From Streptomyces sp. BA2 (GTDB taxonomy: Bacteria; Actinomycetota; Actinomycetes; Streptomycetales; Streptomycetaceae), in NCBI RefSeq assembly GCF_009769735.1, contig NZ_WSRO01000002.1, positions 6,460,001-6,524,000 of the forward strand: a stretch of DNA of 64,000 nt, given 5' to 3'. This document shows positions 43,005 to 51,303 of the stretch, one piece after another. How positions within the stretch are numbered: the first letter of the stretch is position 1; each line of letters opens with the position of its first letter. The notes beneath the pieces are model-generated. The model was not told where the DNA came from. It was given only the letters and a program-made list of their open reading frames with translations, and did not search any database. A program made the translations under genes and the position numbers.

Positions 43005-43047
43005 GTCACCGGCTGCGCCGAGTTCGTCCTCAAACGCCGGACGGGCT
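43005..43047. repeat. 43-bp dispersed repeat, copy A
   Basis: This sequence recurs at 54298-54340 with 41 of 43 bases identical; it begins GTCACCGGCTGCGCCGAG and ends CGCCGGACGGGCT. I know closely similar sequences as abundant intergenic repeats in Streptomyces genomes. On the minus strand it supplies the last codons and the TGA stop of the MFS transporter. Confidence 0.85.
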
Positions 43048-44595
43048 GGAGATACGCTCCAGCTCCTCCGGCGTTTGCTTTGCGGGCTCAGACCGCCGCA
43101 GTGTCACCGACGCCAGTACCGCCGACGCGACCAGCAGCGTCGCCCCCGCGAGCGCAGCAACATGCATGCCGCTGGTGAACGCCTCCCGTGCGGCGGCGGT
43201 CAGCGCGGAAGCGGCCTTGTCCGGCATGTGCTGTGCCACCGCGAGCGCGCCGCCGAGTGTCTCGTGGGCCTCTGCCGGGGCCGCGTCCGGGATCTCGCCC
43301 CGGTAGACCGCGTTGCCGATGGAGCCGAGCAGCGCCATGCCGAGCGCGCCGCCGAACTCCTGGCCCGTCTCCAGGAGCGAGGAAGCCGAGCCCGCCTTCT
43401 CCGCCGGGGCCGAACCGAGGGCGAGGTCGGTGAGCTGTGAGCCGACGACCACGGCGCCGCAGGCGAGGAGCCCGGCGGCGGTGAGCACCGTCCACATCGA
43501 GTCCGTGCCGGTCAGGGTCAGCAGGCCGTACCCGCACGCCGAGATGACGAAGCCGGCCGAGACGACGTGGGCGCGGTTCATCCCCTTCTGGACCAGGGCG
43601 GTGGCGACCGGGGCGGCGAAGCCGATGAGTACGGAGGGGAGCAGCGCCCACAGCGCGGCCTCCAAGGCGCTCTTGCCGAGGACCGACTGCAGATACTGCG
43701 TGGTGAAGTAGGCCGAGCCCATCATCGCGAGCGTGGAGATGAGGTTCAGGAGGACCGCGGGGGCGAAGCCGCGGCCGCGGAACAGCGCGGGGGAGATCAG
43801 CGGGGAATCCGTGGTGCGCTGGCGGTGGACGAAGAGGGCGGCGAAGACGAGACCGACGGCGAGCGAAGCCACGTACGTGGTCTCCAGGCCCTCGGCGGCG
43901 ATCTCCTTGATGCCGTAGACGACGGGCAGCACGGCGGCCATGGACAGCGGCACGCTCAGCAGGTCGAAGCGGCCCGGCGCCGGGTCCTTGAACTCCGGGA
44001 TGAGGACCGGCGCGAGGACCAGGAGCATCACCATCGCGGGCAGGTTGACCAGGAAGACCGAGCCCCACCAGAAGTACTCGACGAGGATGCCGCTCATCAC
44101 CGAGCCGAGCGCGATCCCGGCGACCATCACGCCGGACCAGATGCCGATCGCCTTCGCGCGCTGTCCGGCGTCGCGGAACATCGTGCGTACGAGGGCCATC
44201 GTGGACGGCATCAGGGTCGCGCCGCCGATGCCGAGGACCGCGCGGGCGGCGATGAGCAGCTCGGCGCTGTTGGCGTAGGCGGCGGTCAGGGAGGCCACGC
44301 CGAAGGCCGCCGCGCCGAACATGAGCAGCTTGCGGCGGCCGATGCGGTCGCCGAGCGACCCCATCGTCATGAGCAGCCCCGCGAGCACGAACGCGTAGAT
44401 GTCGAAGATCCACAGCTGCTGGGTGCCGCTCGGCTCCAGGTCGGCACTGACCGCGGGTACCGCGAAGTAGAGGACGGAGACGTCCATCGAGACCAGGAGC
44501 AGCGGCAGCATCAGGACGGCGAGAGCGGTCCACTCCTTGCGGCCCGCGCGCTCCGGGACCGCCGAGTTCGCTTGTTCGTGCGTCGATTTCGTCAT
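43030..44595 (-). CDS. MFS drug-efflux transporter, DHA2 (EmrB/QacA) family
   Basis: A 521-residue proton-driven exporter with 14 predicted membrane helices. Family motifs are visible: motif D1 near VSMDVSVLYFAVPAVSADLEP, motif A GSLGDRIGRRKLL, and motif C-like GVMVAGIALGSVMSGILVEY, matching the SmvA/QacA type for quaternary ammonium compounds and antibiotics. The gene is divergent from a TetR gene 97 bp away, the usual layout for inducible efflux. Its C-terminal residues SPSGV and the stop codon come from the dispersed 43-bp repeat. Confidence 0.92.
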   Translation of the reverse strand: MTKSTHEQANSAVPERAGRKEWTALAVLMLPLLLVSMDVSVLYFAVPAVSADLEPSGTQQLWIFDIYAFVLAGLLMTMGSLGDRIGRRKLLMFGAAAFGVASLTAAYANSAELLIAARAVLGIGGATLMPSTMALVRTMFRDAGQRAKAIGIWSGVMVAGIALGSVMSGILVEYFWWGSVFLVNLPAMVMLLVLAPVLIPEFKDPAPGRFDLLSVPLSMAAVLPVVYGIKEIAAEGLETTYVASLAVGLVFAALFVHRQRTTDSPLISPALFRGRGFAPAVLLNLISTLAMMGSAYFTTQYLQSVLGKSALEAALWALLPSVLIGFAAPVATALVQKGMNRAHVVSAGFVISACGYGLLTLTGTDSMWTVLTAAGLLACGAVVVGSQLTDLALGSAPAEKAGSASSLLETGQEFGGALGMALLGSIGNAVYRGEIPDAAPAEAHETLGGALAVAQHMPDKAASALTAAAREAFTSGMHVAALAGATLLVASAVLASVTLRRSEPAKQTPEELERISSPSGV

Positions 44596-44618
44596 GCCGA
44601 GGACTGTACGGACGTCCT

Positions 44619-44656
44619 ATACGCTTGTCTAGTACGGGTGTGTAAGACGCACGTAT
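44619..44656. promoter_or_regulatory. candidate TetR operator between MFS and TetR genes
   Basis: ATACGCTTGTCT (44619-44630) and AGACGCACGTAT (44645-44656) form an inverted repeat that matches at 9 of 12 positions. It lies in the 97-bp divergent gap, 23 bases from the MFS start and 36 from the TetR start. A nearby direct repeat CGTATGG (twice) may also matter. Binding by the neighbouring TetR is inference. Confidence 0.45.
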
Positions 44657-44692
44657 GGGACGGGCGTATGGATCGGGAGTAGGCTGGCCCGC

Positions 44693-45277
44693 ATGGGACA
44701 CCGTGATGATCTGCTCGAAGGCGCCAAGCGCTGCCTGCTGGAGAAGGGCTTCGTGAGCACGACGGCCCGCGACATCGTGAAGGAGTCGGGGGCGAACCTG
44801 GCTTCGATCGGGTACCACTACGGCTCGAAGGACGCGCTGCTCGTGGAGGCCTTCGTCGCCCTCGTCGAGAAGGCCGGCGGCGGCTTCGACGAACCTCCCG
44901 CCGGGGAGAGCGGCGCGAAGGGCGGCTCGCTGGAGCGGTTCGAGCAGGTCTGGTCGAACATCCTGCGCGGGTTCCCCGAGTCCCGCTCCATCTGGATGCT
45001 GACCTTCGAGGTCATCACGCAGGGGGAGCGCCTCGCCGGAGTCCGTGACCTGCTGATCAAGGCGCAGCGGGAAGGGCGCAGCGGGCTCGCCGCGGTGTTC
45101 ACCGGGATCGAGGAGAGCGTCATCCCGGACGACGTGGTGGAGAACGAAGGCCGTTTCTACGCGACGCTGCTCAACGGCCTGATGGTGCAGTGGCTCTTCG
45201 ACCCGGAGTCGGCGACCACCGCCGAGCAGCTCACCGAGGGCATGCGGCGTGTGATGAGGCGGGCATCAGAGGCCTGA
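44693..45277 (+). CDS. TetR-family regulator of the divergent MFS exporter
   Basis: A 194-residue repressor with HTH at residues about 8-52 (TTARDIVKESGANLASIGYHYGSKDALL) and a C-terminal drug-binding-type helical domain. TAGGCT (44680-44685) lies seven bases before the ATG without a Shine-Dalgarno, so the message is probably leaderless. Divergence from the QacA-type MFS gene suggests it represses that gene until the exported drug binds. A 16-bp hairpin after the stop separates it from the convergent secreted-protein gene. Confidence 0.9.
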   Translation: MGHRDDLLEGAKRCLLEKGFVSTTARDIVKESGANLASIGYHYGSKDALLVEAFVALVEKAGGGFDEPPAGESGAKGGSLERFEQVWSNILRGFPESRSIWMLTFEVITQGERLAGVRDLLIKAQREGRSGLAAVFTGIEESVIPDDVVENEGRFYATLLNGLMVQWLFDPESATTAEQLTEGMRRVMRRASEA

Positions 45278-45282
45278 AACGC

Positions 45283-45319
45283 CGGTGGTGCGGGCGGCGT
45301 CGTGCCGCCCGCACCACCG
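45283..45319. terminator. bidirectional terminator
   Basis: CGGTGGTGCGGGCGGC (45283-45298) pairs perfectly with 45304-45319 around loop GTCGT. It lies between the ends of two convergent genes (TetR stop at 45277, secreted protein stop at 45356) and can serve both. Confidence 0.82.
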
Positions 45320-45347
45320 TGGAGATGCGTGGAGATGCGTGGAGATG
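45318..45347. repeat. three tandem copies of a 10-bp unit
   Basis: CGTGGAGATG is present three times without interruption (45318-45327, 45328-45337, 45338-45347), starting within the right arm of the terminator and ending 9 bases before the stop of the secreted protein gene. It looks like replication slippage in a non-coding tail. Confidence 0.85.
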
Positions 45348-45355
45348 CCTTCAGA

Positions 45356-45736
45356 TCAGGCGCCGATGCCCCACTTGAGGCACGCCTCGGGGACATAGCC
45401 CTTCACGTTCGTGCCGTTCGTGATGCCGTACTGCCACTTGGTGCTCGTCTTGCCGCACAGCGTGTACTTCTGCCCCGTGATCGACTTGCCGTCGTTGCAG
45501 AGGAAGCCCTTCTTGCCCTTGTTCCACTGACCCTTGGCGGTGGCGTTCACCTTCGCGTGGGTGCGCACCTTCACGGTCTGCTTGGCGGGAACGTTCGTGA
45601 GGCCGTTGAGGCAGCTGGGAGCCGCGGCGGCGGACACCGGCGCGGAGGGCGTCTGCGCCACGGCGGTGCCGCCGGTGAGGGTGGTGCCGACGAGGGCGGC
45701 AGCGGCGACGGCGGGTCCCAACAGCTTGAATTTCAT
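45356..45736 (-). CDS. small secreted protein, SH3-like
   Basis: A 126-residue exported protein. Residues 1-27 are a Sec signal peptide (MKFKLLGPAVAAAALVGTTL, then cleavage near AVAQT). The mature part has four Cys residues, giving two possible disulfides, and resembles the secreted bacterial SH3-like proteins common in Streptomyces: VKVRTHAKVNATAKGQW and YGITNGTNVKGYVPEACL. Such domains may bind wall or surface polymers. The gene stands alone with a terminator at its 3' end. The family call is moderate. Confidence 0.75.
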   Translation of the reverse strand: MKFKLLGPAVAAAALVGTTLTGGTAVAQTPSAPVSAAAAPSCLNGLTNVPAKQTVKVRTHAKVNATAKGQWNKGKKGFLCNDGKSITGQKYTLCGKTSTKWQYGITNGTNVKGYVPEACLKWGIGA

Positions 45737-45829
45737 TGGTTGTTCGTTCTCCCCTGTGGAGTTGCGTGAGTGGTCGGGGGAGACGCTATCCCGTCATGAT
45801 CACGCCGGCCGCCTTCTGTAGCCGTGCCC

Positions 45830-46996
45830 TTACAGTCGTGACGCTTTCAGGACCATGTGCAGAAGGAGGCGGTCCTCGCCGTCGTCCAGGTCGAGGCCCG
45901 TGAGCTGCTCCACGCGCGAGAGGCGGTAGTAGAGCGTCTGGCGGTGGATCCCCAACTCCGCCGCCGTGCGCCCCGCTTGGCCCGCGCAGTCGAGGAACAC
46001 CTCCGCGGTGCGGGCGAGTTCGCGATGGGCGGGGGAGAGCAGTGCGCGGGCCACCGGGTCCTCGGCGGCCTCGGCGGGCAGGGAGGTGAGCAGGCGGTAG
46101 GGGCCCACGTCCGCCCACTGGGCCACGGGGGCGAAGCGCGGTTCGGCGCGGGCCGCGCGGGCCGCCGTCGACGCCTCCCACCAGGCGGCGCCGAGCTCGT
46201 CGAGGCCGTGGCGGGCATTCGCGATCCCCGCCGCGGCGCCCTTCGCGGACTCCAGGAGCCGCATGGCCGCCGACACCGCCGGGGTGGGTACGTCGGGCGA
46301 ACGCAGCCGGACCAGGATCGCTAGGCTCTGGCCCGCCGTGCCCCACGGGACCGTGCACAGGGCGGTCGCTCCCTGCACCGTACGGACCGAGGGGGCGGAG
46401 TCCGGGTCGGCGGAGGGCCAGGGGGCGAGGCAGACGACCGCGTGCAGGCCCTCGCCGCGCGGGCCGAGCGCCGTGCGCAGATCGGCCACGGCCATGTCCC
46501 GCTGCCAGCCACGCTCGGCGGTCAGTACGGCCCGGAACTCCCGGGTCAGGTCGGCGCCCGCCTGCACCTCGTCCGCGAGCAGCGCGCCGATGCGGGCCGC
46601 GACCTCCATGGCGGCGGTCAGCTGCGCCTCCGTGGGCCCGGGATCGTCGTCGAGCAGCCATACGTACCCCAGAGCGAACCCCCGATGCCGTACGGGAAGG
46701 CAGATCCGCCCGCGGTAGACGCCCGCCTCCGGAGTGGGCGGAATGCGGACCGGGGCCGTGGCGCGGGTGATCCCGAAGCTCTCGAACCAGGTGCGCACTC
46801 CGGCCGTGGAGCGGCGCGTGAGGATCGAGCGGGTGCGCACCGGGTCCAGGGCCGCCGCGTCGAAGTCGCTGTCGCCGCTGTCGTGCGCGCCGAAGGCGAT
46901 CAGCTCGAAATCGCGGTTCTCCAGTGTCGCGGGGGCGCCGAGCAGGGCTGAGATCTCGTCGACCAGTTCCTGGTAATCGCCTTTCACGCTGTCCAT
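45830..46996 (-). CDS. PucR/CdaR-type transcriptional regulator, probably of proline catabolism
   Basis: A 388-residue regulator with the PucR C-terminal HTH ([42 protein letters not shown]), a family-typical position at the very end of the protein. The N-terminal 300 residues are a sensory region with a GAF-like stretch. ATG 46996 is chosen (starting [19 protein letters not shown]); the longer reading adds 17 residues. It is divergent from proline dehydrogenase and P5C dehydrogenase, and PucR proteins commonly activate the adjacent catabolic genes, so proline or P5C is the likely signal. That link is inference from position. Confidence 0.88.
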   Translation of the reverse strand: MDSVKGDYQELVDEISALLGAPATLENRDFELIAFGAHDSGDSDFDAAALDPVRTRSILTRRSTAGVRTWFESFGITRATAPVRIPPTPEAGVYRGRICLPVRHRGFALGYVWLLDDDPGPTEAQLTAAMEVAARIGALLADEVQAGADLTREFRAVLTAERGWQRDMAVADLRTALGPRGEGLHAVVCLAPWPSADPDSAPSVRTVQGATALCTVPWGTAGQSLAILVRLRSPDVPTPAVSAAMRLLESAKGAAAGIANARHGLDELGAAWWEASTAARAARAEPRFAPVAQWADVGPYRLLTSLPAEAAEDPVARALLSPAHRELARTAEVFLDCAGQAGRTAAELGIHRQTLYYRLSRVEQLTGLDLDDGEDRLLLHMVLKASRL

Positions 46997-47175
46997 TCTG
47001 ACGTAGTTCGCCCCTGCCTTCAGACAGATGTCTGAGATCCAGGGCACGGATGCGTGACAGCTGTCGATGGCCCCGGATCGGAGGGATCCTTAAGTTTCAC
47101 GGTGGTTCTCCGTGCCGTACCGGTTCGTTACGCATATCCAGGTACGGCCCCGTTCTACTCTCCGTGGAGGTGCCC

Positions 47176-48102
47176 GTGCTGGGTCCCGTGATCCTCGCCG
47201 CGTCGCGCAGCGACCAGATGCGCCGTTTCGTATCGGCGGCCCCGGGCACCAAGCAGGTCGTCGCCCGCTTCATCGCCGGTGAGACGGTCGACCAGGTCGT
47301 GCCGATCATCACGGACGCCGCCGACAAGGGCCTCGAGGTCACCCTCGACGTCGTCGGCGAGGACATCACCACGCCCGAGCAGGCCGCCACCGCACGCGAC
47401 GCCTACCTGGACCTCGTCGAGCGCCTCAAGGACCTCGGCCTCGGCACGAAGGCCGAGATGTCCATCAAGCTCTCCATGTTCGGCCAGGCGCTCGAAGGCG
47501 GCCACGAGCTCGCCCTCGCCAACGTCCGCCCGGTCGTCCGCGCCGCCGCCGCGATCGGCACCACGGTCACCCTGGACGCCGAGGACCACACCACCCTCGA
47601 CTCGATGTTCGCCATCCACGAGGAGCTGCGGAAGGACTTCCCGCAGACCGGCTGCGTCATCCAGTCCTACCTCTTCCGCACCGAGGACGACGCCCGCCGC
47701 CTGGCCGCAGCCGGCAGCCGCGTACGCATCGTGAAGGGCGCCTACAAGGAGCCCGCCGAGGTCGCGTACCAGGACAAGGCGGAGATCGACAAGGCGTACG
47801 TCCGCATCATGCGCATCCTGATGGAGGGCGACGGATACCCGATGATCGGGTCCCACGACCCGCGCCTGATCTCCATCGCACAGGAGCTCGCGCGGCGTGC
47901 GGGGCGCAAACTGGATGAGTACGAGTTCCAGATGCTGTACGGCATCCGCAGCGACGAGCACCTGCGGCTCGCGGCCGAGGGCCACCGGATGCGCGTCTAC
48001 ACCGCCTACGGCACCGACTGGTACGGATACTTCATGCGCCGCCTCGCGGAGAAGCCGGCCAACCTGCTCTTCTTCGCCCGCTCCATCCTCACCAAGGGCT
48101 GA
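47176..48102 (+). CDS. proline dehydrogenase (monofunctional)
   Basis: A 308-residue flavoenzyme that oxidises proline to pyrroline-5-carboxylate, passing electrons to the membrane quinone pool. It has the (beta/alpha)8 PRODH features: TLDAEDHTTLDSMF, the Arg/Lys-rich RIVKGAYKEPAEVAYQDKAEID and the C-terminal YGIRSDEHLRLAAEGHRMRVYTAYG with FAD/proline contacts YFMRRLAEKP. GTG 47176 has GGAGG six bases upstream; the longer frame is non-coding. It forms an operon with the P5C dehydrogenase 40 bp downstream. Confidence 0.94.
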   Translation: MLGPVILAASRSDQMRRFVSAAPGTKQVVARFIAGETVDQVVPIITDAADKGLEVTLDVVGEDITTPEQAATARDAYLDLVERLKDLGLGTKAEMSIKLSMFGQALEGGHELALANVRPVVRAAAAIGTTVTLDAEDHTTLDSMFAIHEELRKDFPQTGCVIQSYLFRTEDDARRLAAAGSRVRIVKGAYKEPAEVAYQDKAEIDKAYVRIMRILMEGDGYPMIGSHDPRLISIAQELARRAGRKLDEYEFQMLYGIRSDEHLRLAAEGHRMRVYTAYGTDWYGYFMRRLAEKPANLLFFARSILTKG

Positions 48103-48142
48103 GCTCCCTTCCCCCGACCCCCCTTAAGGAGATACGGAACTC

Positions 48143-49774
48143 ATGGACGCTGTGACCCAGGTCCCCGCGCCGGTCAACGAGCCGGTGCACGGCTACGCAC
48201 CCGGTTCGCCGGAGCGTGCCCGCCTCGAGACCAAGCTCAAGGAGCTCTCCGAGAACCCCATCGAGCTGCCGATGACCATCGGTGGCGTCAAGCGCCTCGG
48301 TGGCGGTGAGCCCTTCCAGGTCGTGCAGCCGCACAACCACAAGTCCGTCATCGGCAACGGCCGCGGCGCCACGCAGCAGGACGCCCAGGACGCGATCGAC
48401 GCCGCGCTCGCCGCCGCCCCGGCTTGGCGCGCGATGGCCTTCGACGATCGCGCCGCGATCATCCTGCGCGCTGCCGAGCTGCTCTCCACGACGTGGCGCG
48501 AGACCATGGCCGCCTCCACGATGCTCGGCCAGTCGAAGACCGCCCAGCAGGCCGAGATCGACACTCCCTGTGAGCTGATCGACTTCTGGCGCTTCAACGT
48601 CAAGTACGCCCGTGACCTGCTCGCCGAGCAGCCCCCGGCGAACTCGACCGGCGTCTGGAACCGTCTGGACCACCGCCCGCTCGAGGGCTTCGTCTACGCG
48701 ATCACGCCGTTCAACTTCACCGCGATCGCGGGCAACCTGCCGACCGCCCCGGCCCTCATGGGCAACGTGGTCGTGTGGAAGCCGTCCCCGACGCAGACGC
48801 ACGCCGCCGTGCTGCTCATGCAGCTCCTGGAGGAGGCCGGTCTGCCCAAGGGCGTCATCAACCTGGTGACCGGTGACGGCAAGGCCGTCTCCGAGGTGGC
48901 CCTGACCCACCGCGACCTGGCGGGCATCCACTTCACCGGCTCGACCCCGACCTTCCAGCACCTGTGGAAGACGGTCGGCGAGAACATCGCCAACTACCGC
49001 ACCTACCCGCGCCTGGTCGGCGAGACCGGCGGCAAGGACTTCGTCGTCGCGCACCCCAGCGCCGACCGCGCCGTCCTCAAGACGGCCCTGACCCGTGGCT
49101 CCTTCGAGTTCCAGGGCCAGAAGTGCTCCGCCTCGTCGCGTGCGTACGTCCCCGCCTCGATCTGGAACTCCGGCTTCAAGGAGGAGTTCGCGGCCGAGGT
49201 CGACGGCATCAAGATGGGCGACGTCACGGACCTCTCCAACTTCATCGGAGCGGTCATCGACGAGCGCGCGTTCGCCAAGAACAAGGCGGCCATCGACCGC
49301 GCCAAGGCGGACGACACCTGCACGATCGTCGCGGGCGGCACGTACGACGACTCGGTCGGCTACTTCGTCCGTCCGACCGTCGTCGAGTGCTCGGACCCGG
49401 CCAACGAGGTCTTCACGACCGAGTACTTCGGCCCGTTCCTGGCGATCCACGTCTACGAGGACGACAAGTACGAGGAGATGCTGACCCAGATGGAGTCGGC
49501 TTCGGACTACGCCCTGACGGGTTCGGTCATCTCCAACGACCGCGCCGCGGCCGCGTACACGATGGAGAAGCTCCGCTACGCGGCGGGCAACTTCTACATC
49601 AACGACAAGTCGACCGGCGCCGTCGTCGGCCAGCAGCCCTTCGGCGGCGGCCGCGCGTCCGGCACCAACGACAAGGCGGGCGCCCCGCAGAACCTGCAGC
49701 GCTGGACGCTGACCCGCGCCATCAAGGAGACGCTGGTCCCGCCGACGGACTACAACTACCCGCACATGGGCTAG
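48143..49774 (+). CDS. pruA: L-glutamate gamma-semialdehyde (P5C) dehydrogenase
   Basis: A 543-residue aldehyde dehydrogenase finishing proline breakdown to glutamate with NAD+. The catalytic Cys is in FEFQGQKCSASSRAYVP and the general-base Glu in RLVGETGGKDFVV; NAD contacts are in ITPFNFTAIAGNLPTAPALMGN and HFTGSTPTF. The sequence follows the eukaryote-like long P5CDH type. ATG 48143 is preceded by AAGGAGATACGGAACTC. It lies 40 bp after proline dehydrogenase, and a 12-bp hairpin follows it. Confidence 0.95.
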   Translation: MDAVTQVPAPVNEPVHGYAPGSPERARLETKLKELSENPIELPMTIGGVKRLGGGEPFQVVQPHNHKSVIGNGRGATQQDAQDAIDAALAAAPAWRAMAFDDRAAIILRAAELLSTTWRETMAASTMLGQSKTAQQAEIDTPCELIDFWRFNVKYARDLLAEQPPANSTGVWNRLDHRPLEGFVYAITPFNFTAIAGNLPTAPALMGNVVVWKPSPTQTHAAVLLMQLLEEAGLPKGVINLVTGDGKAVSEVALTHRDLAGIHFTGSTPTFQHLWKTVGENIANYRTYPRLVGETGGKDFVVAHPSADRAVLKTALTRGSFEFQGQKCSASSRAYVPASIWNSGFKEEFAAEVDGIKMGDVTDLSNFIGAVIDERAFAKNKAAIDRAKADDTCTIVAGGTYDDSVGYFVRPTVVECSDPANEVFTTEYFGPFLAIHVYEDDKYEEMLTQMESASDYALTGSVISNDRAAAAYTMEKLRYAAGNFYINDKSTGAVVGQQPFGGGRASGTNDKAGAPQNLQRWTLTRAIKETLVPPTDYNYPHMG

Positions 49775-49807
49775 TCCCTCCGGGGCCTTCGTGCCCCTCC
49801 CTGAACC

Positions 49808-49844
49808 CCGCCTCCGACCTGGGCCCCACCCCGGTCGGAGGCGG
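49808..49844. terminator. bidirectional terminator after pruA
   Basis: CCGCCTCCGACC (49808-49819) pairs with GGTCGGAGGCGG (49833-49844), a perfect 12-bp stem with a 13-base loop, then TGTTGT. It separates pruA from the convergent hydrolase gene. Confidence 0.8.
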
Positions 49845-49858
49845 TGTTGTCTCCCGGT

Positions 49859-50749
49859 TCAGGGCAGGCGCCGGGTCAGGAAGTCGTCGATGAGCCCGCC
49901 GATCTGCGCGGCGTGCGTCTCCAGGGCGAAGTGCCCGGCGGGCAGCAAGTGGACTTCGGCCTCCGGCAGATCACGGAGGAAGGCGAGCGCGCCCTGCGGC
50001 ACGAAGATCTGGTCGTGGGCGCCCCAGGCCGCGAGCAGCGGGACCTGTGAGGCGCGGAAGTACTCCTGGAAGTCGGGGTACAGGCCGATGTTGCTGCCGT
50101 AGTCGCCGATCAGGGAGAGCTGGATCCCGTCCTGGCCTTCGCGGGCCATCAGCGCGGCGTCGTGGTGCCAGGCGTCCGGGTTCAGCAGGCTCTGGTCAGG
50201 AACCCCGTGCGTGTACTGCCACTTGATGCCTTCCAGGGAGCGGATCTCCCGTACGGGCGCGGCGGTCTTCTCGTTCGGGTCGCCGATGTACGCGAAGACC
50301 GGTGCCCACGCCTCGGTGCCGAGGCCCTCCTCGTACGCGTTGCCGTTCTGCGTGACGATCGCGGTGACGCGCTCGGGGTGCGCGAGCGCGAGGCGCAGGC
50401 CGATGGGGGCGCCGTAGTCCTGGACGTAGAGCGCGAAGCGGGTCAGGCCCAGCTGCTCGGTGAACTCGGCGGTGATGTCGGCGAGTTCGGCAAAGGTGTA
50501 CGTGAAGTCCTGCGCGGACGGGGCGGCGGAGCGGCCGAAGCCGATGTGGTCCGGGGCGATGACGCGGTAGCGGTGGGCGAGGCGCGGGATGAGGTCGCGG
50601 AACATGTGGGAGCTGGTGGGGAAGCCGTGCAGCAGGAGGAGGACCGGGGCGTCGGCGGGGCCCGCCTCGCGGTAGAAGATCTCGTGGCCGCGGACGGTGG
50701 TGGAGCGGTGGTGGGTGCGGTGGGTGCGGGCCTGCGGCGAGTTGCTCAT
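49859..50749 (-). CDS. alpha/beta hydrolase, haloalkane dehalogenase/epoxide hydrolase-like
   Basis: A 296-residue alpha/beta-hydrolase with HGFPTSSHMFRDL (oxyanion HG), an Asp nucleophile in VQDYGAPIGLRL, and a C-terminal LLPAGHFALE His. The QDxG form of the elbow is that of haloalkane dehalogenases and epoxide hydrolases. ATG 50749 has GAGGGG upstream and starts SNSPQARTH; the longer reading is not coding. It has its own TTGACC-18-TCTACT promoter and lies downstream of the MerR gene. It is not closely similar to the hydrolase at 1453-2295. Substrate unknown. Confidence 0.86.
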   Translation of the reverse strand: MSNSPQARTHRTHHRSTTVRGHEIFYREAGPADAPVLLLLHGFPTSSHMFRDLIPRLAHRYRVIAPDHIGFGRSAAPSAQDFTYTFAELADITAEFTEQLGLTRFALYVQDYGAPIGLRLALAHPERVTAIVTQNGNAYEEGLGTEAWAPVFAYIGDPNEKTAAPVREIRSLEGIKWQYTHGVPDQSLLNPDAWHHDAALMAREGQDGIQLSLIGDYGSNIGLYPDFQEYFRASQVPLLAAWGAHDQIFVPQGALAFLRDLPEAEVHLLPAGHFALETHAAQIGGLIDDFLTRRLP

Positions 50750-50790
50750 CTCTAACCCCTCAAGTGCGTTTTGGTGGTTGCGATGAGGTG

Positions 50791-50820
50791 AGTAGAGCAC
50801 GCGCATGCCTAACTGGTCAA
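50791..50820 (-). promoter_or_regulatory. hydrolase promoter
   Basis: On the minus strand, TTGACC (50820-50815) and TCTACT (50796-50791) are 18 bp apart, giving a start near 50784 and a leader of about 35 bases containing GAGGGG before the ATG at 50749. AACCCCTC (50754-50761) and GAGGGGTT (50838-50845) form an inverted repeat flanking this promoter and could be a regulator site. Confidence 0.55.
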
Positions 50821-50863
50821 TGTGTGTTGAAGAGTTAGAGGGGTTGGGAAAGTCGGTGGGGGG

Positions 50864-51229
50864 TCAGCGGCTCGCGCCCGTCGCCGCCGTGATCACTTCG
50901 TTCAGGACCTCCCGCGCCCGCAGCAGGTCCGCCACCTGGCGGTCGATCCTGGCCCGCTCCTCGGTCAGCTCGTCCACCAGCCAAGGCGTCGCCGTCTCCG
51001 ACGGGCCGCCGTCCTGGTCCCGCATGCATGGCAGCAACTGCACGATCTTCGCGCTGCACAGGCCCGCCGCGAACAGCTCCTGGATGTGGACGACCCGGTC
51101 CACCGCCGCCTCCGGGTAGTCGCGGTGGCCGCCCGCCGTGCGGTCCGCGTGCAGCAGGCCCTGCGTCTCGTAGTAGCGCAGGGACCGCTCGCTCACAGCG
51201 GTACGCTTCGCCAGCTCGCCGATCCTCAT
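50864..51229 (-). CDS. MerR-family transcriptional regulator
   Basis: A 121-residue MerR protein: N-terminal winged HTH (MRIGELAKRTAVSERSLRYYETQGLL) and a dimerisation helix (residues about 75-112), with no Cys-based metal site or extended drug-binding domain. Such short members sense small molecules or stress with few extra residues. It is divergent from the OYE gene, whose promoter has the 20-bp spacer and dyad expected of MerR control. The downstream hydrolase on the same strand may be part of the same response. Confidence 0.9.
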   Translation of the reverse strand: MRIGELAKRTAVSERSLRYYETQGLLHADRTAGGHRDYPEAAVDRVVHIQELFAAGLCSAKIVQLLPCMRDQDGGPSETATPWLVDELTEERARIDRQVADLLRAREVLNEVITAATGASR

Positions 51230-51265
51230 GTCACGCGTACCTCCGCACTTGACGTACCTCCGGAC

Positions 51266-51297
51266 TTGAATCTGACACCGGTGTCAGCTTCTACCGT
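51266..51297 (+). promoter_or_regulatory. MerR-type promoter of the OYE gene
   Basis: TTGAAT (51266-51271) and TACCGT (51292-51297) are separated by 20 bp, longer than the normal 17, and the spacer opens with the perfect 16-bp palindrome CTGACACCGGTGTCAG (51272-51287). This is the signature of a promoter twisted into shape by a MerR dimer. The -10 box ends six bases before the ATG at 51304, so the transcript is probably leaderless. Confidence 0.78.
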
Positions 51298-51303
51298 TCC
51301 GGC

